DNA of 64,000 nucleotides from contig JBJLIX010000001.1 in assembly GCA_045563675.1 (NCBI GenBank), forward strand, positions 434,001-498,000, written 5' to 3'. Of this stretch, positions 62,973 through 64,000 are shown piece after piece. Source of the stretch: AEGEAN-183 sp045563675 (GTDB lineage: Bacteria; Pseudomonadota; Gammaproteobacteria; Magnimaribacterales; Magnimaribacteraceae). The translations under genes were made by a program, and so were the position numbers. The notes under the pieces are model-generated. The model saw nothing but the letters and a program-made list of their open reading frames with translations. It was not told where the DNA came from and did no database searches. Each line of letters begins with the position of its first letter. The first letter of the stretch is position 1.

Positions 62973-63401
62973 GTGGAAAAAGGGTTTTGTCCTCAATTAA
63001 CCCCAAAAGAGATGCTTGAATTGGGTGTTTTTGGTGGATGGTATTTCAAAGGTGATATTAAAGAATATCCAGAATCTTGGTTTAAGAAAGCACAAATTAG
63101 TAAAGATGGGTTTGATATAAAATTAAATTACTTTCAAGTCATCTCAGGCCAACCCATGTCGGTTTGGAAAGAAAAAGGCTGGATAACTCCCGAAGACCCT
63201 TTGGGTTGGTTTCAGTGGTATTGCAGGTACTCTTTAGGAAGAAGATTGCACAAAGTAGATGTGTTCCAAATAAAACGATGGAGATCTTTTGGACCAAGGC
63301 ATATTGGAGGGATAAAGGCTAATTGCGAAAAAGGAGATATTTTTTGCAGACCTAGACAAAGACAAGCCCTGCTTCAGTGGGCATATGACCCATTTATTTA
63401 A
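62973..63401 (+). CDS. Conserved hypothetical protein, Trp/Arg-rich
   Basis: 142 residues with a GTG start. It is soluble and without a signal peptide, and has an aromatic and basic composition: FGGWYFKG, WITPEDPLGWFQWYCRYSLGRRLHK, KRWRSFGPRH and the end CRPRQRQALLQWAYD. Four Cys are present (6 by GFC, two near ANCEKGDIFC). The strong conservation-like appearance of the WFQWYCRY block and the Cys-x6-Cys pair suggests a binding or structural site. I do not recognise a named family. It is 3 bases after the Sel1-repeat gene. Confidence 0.6.
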   Translation: MEKGFCPQLTPKEMLELGVFGGWYFKGDIKEYPESWFKKAQISKDGFDIKLNYFQVISGQPMSVWKEKGWITPEDPLGWFQWYCRYSLGRRLHKVDVFQIKRWRSFGPRHIGGIKANCEKGDIFCRPRQRQALLQWAYDPFI

Positions 63402-63461
63402 AATACTTAAAAAGCCCTTAATATCCCAATGGGGTCAAGAATAATAAAATTAAACCGAGTC

Positions 63462-64000
63462 TCATTTATCAATATGGATCAAAATTTCACTGATAACTCT
63501 CTCGGGTTGATCAACGAATAGCCAGTGACCTGCATCTAACTCAATATTGGTGTAAGGACCTTTCATAAACTCAGTCATACCATCTATAGCTACCCTACCA
63601 ACGGAAGCATCTCTGTTCCCCCACATGAAAAGAGTGGGTGTATTAACTTCTAGAAAGTTAGCATCATCAGAATTAAACCCTAGATCATCTCCTAAAGCAC
63701 GATACCAATTTAAAGCTGAAGTCATTGCTCCTGGTTCACTGAATACACTAATGTACTCTTTCATCTTTTCGTCTGACATTCCTCCAAGTAGAGTCTTTAG
63801 CAAACTGAAATTATTAAAACTGAAGACAGTTTCAGGCAACCAGGGGGTTTGAAAGAAATCAACATAACTACTCCTGTCTTGTTGATCAGGGTCATCTGCT
63901 AAGGCTGCACCGAAAGCTGCAGGATGGGGAAGTGACAAAGCAGTCCAACTACTAATCCTCGAAGGATCAGACAATACAGCTGACCAGCCTACAATGGCAC
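63462..64000 (-). CDS. Alpha/beta hydrolase, C-terminal part (cut by window edge)
   Basis: The frame stays open to the right edge, reading AIVGWSAVLSDPSRISSWTALSLPHPAAF from the edge inward, so the N-terminus including the nucleophile lies outside the window. PTLFMWGNRDASVG carries the acid and DAGHWLFVDQPERV the catalytic His. The LSLPHPAAF segment and the cap helix resemble epoxide-hydrolase- or dehalogenase-like members. A TTG at 63,974 is not the real start. Substrate unknown. Confidence 0.85.
   Translation of the reverse strand, partial: AIVGWSAVLSDPSRISSWTALSLPHPAAFGAALADDPDQQDRSSYVDFFQTPWLPETVFSFNNFSLLKTLLGGMSDEKMKEYISVFSEPGAMTSALNWYRALGDDLGFNSDDANFLEVNTPTLFMWGNRDASVGRVAIDGMTEFMKGPYTNIELDAGHWLFVDQPERVISEILIHIDK

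Noticed and set aside
1..64000. CRISPR arrays, insertion sequences, prophage or defence genes
   Set aside because: I saw no spaced short direct repeats, transposase motifs, terminal inverted repeats or restriction/defence signatures; the only long exact repeat is inside rpmE.

Overview
The window is a gene-dense, visibly AT-rich stretch of a streamlined, probably marine gammaproteobacterial genome. The neighbourhoods are classic gammaproteobacterial ones: zapA-6S RNA-fau, miaB-ybeZ-ybeY-corC-lnt, ubiE-ubiB-hisE-tatABC, argH-lptM-lysA-dapF-DUF484-xerC-yigB, and dsbA/cytochrome c4/engB/polA. Low G+C, very short or negative intergenic distances and a sprinkling of accessory catabolic genes (haloalkane dehalogenase, luciferase-like monooxygenase, carotenoid oxygenase, acyl-CoA synthetase) recall the SAR86 group. 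That placement is an inference from gene content, not a measured phylogeny.

Layout. 1-5,024 is an accessory block: the C-terminal end of an RND/MMPL exporter, a haloalkane dehalogenase, an AmpG-like MFS carrier, a luciferase-like flavin monooxygenase and a CrtC/AttH-like (DUF7064-type) protein. 5,114-8,881 holds NAD(P)HX repair (nnrE-nnrD fusion), tsaE, a secreted purple-acid-phosphatase-like enzyme and an SDR. 8,882-17,466 contains priA, ribosomal proteins L31 (with a repeated charged tail), L28 and L33, ubiH-pepP, a small coiled-coil gene, zapA, 6S RNA, fau and ilvA. 17,540-25,548 contains rpiA, a periplasmic glutathione peroxidase, a lipoprotein L,D-transpeptidase, the lnt-corC-ybeY-ybeZ-miaB operon, a DUF1820 gene and orn. 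25,617-30,316 is a DUF6279 lipoprotein followed by ubiE-ubiB-hisE-tatA-tatB-tatC. 30,338-34,995 (minus) is tkt-pgk-fba-dtd. 35,127-43,626 (plus) has the methyl-cycle pair metK-ahcY and then the argH-lptM-lysA-dapF-DUF484-xerC-HAD run. A cytochrome c5, tRNA-Arg(CCG) and a secreted protein of unknown function follow.

44,922-52,157 is the second accessory block: an N-acyl-D-amino-acid-deacylase-like amidohydrolase with a DUF1330 partner on the plus strand, facing a minus-strand series of CitE-like lyase, MaoC hydratase, carotenoid oxygenase, acyl-CoA synthetase and nitroreductase. This looks like a catabolic module of unknown substrate. 52,169-64,000 returns to core genes: dsbA, cytochrome c4, engB, an FkbM methyltransferase, polA, dsbB, pckA, gshA, a quinone-oxidoreductase-type MDR, a Sel1-repeat protein with a conserved hypothetical partner, and an alpha/beta hydrolase cut by the right edge.

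No CRISPR array, prophage, insertion sequence or defence island is visible. No stretch above 300 bases lacks a gene. The largest non-protein gaps are 15,155-15,353 (mostly 6S RNA) and 54,119-54,303 (a terminator, then AT-rich DNA). I did not find one clear new 'system'. The best leads are the carotenoid-oxygenase/CoA module, the repeated tail on L31, the altered signature residues in UbiB and Dtd, and the uncharacterised pair at 62,508-63,401.
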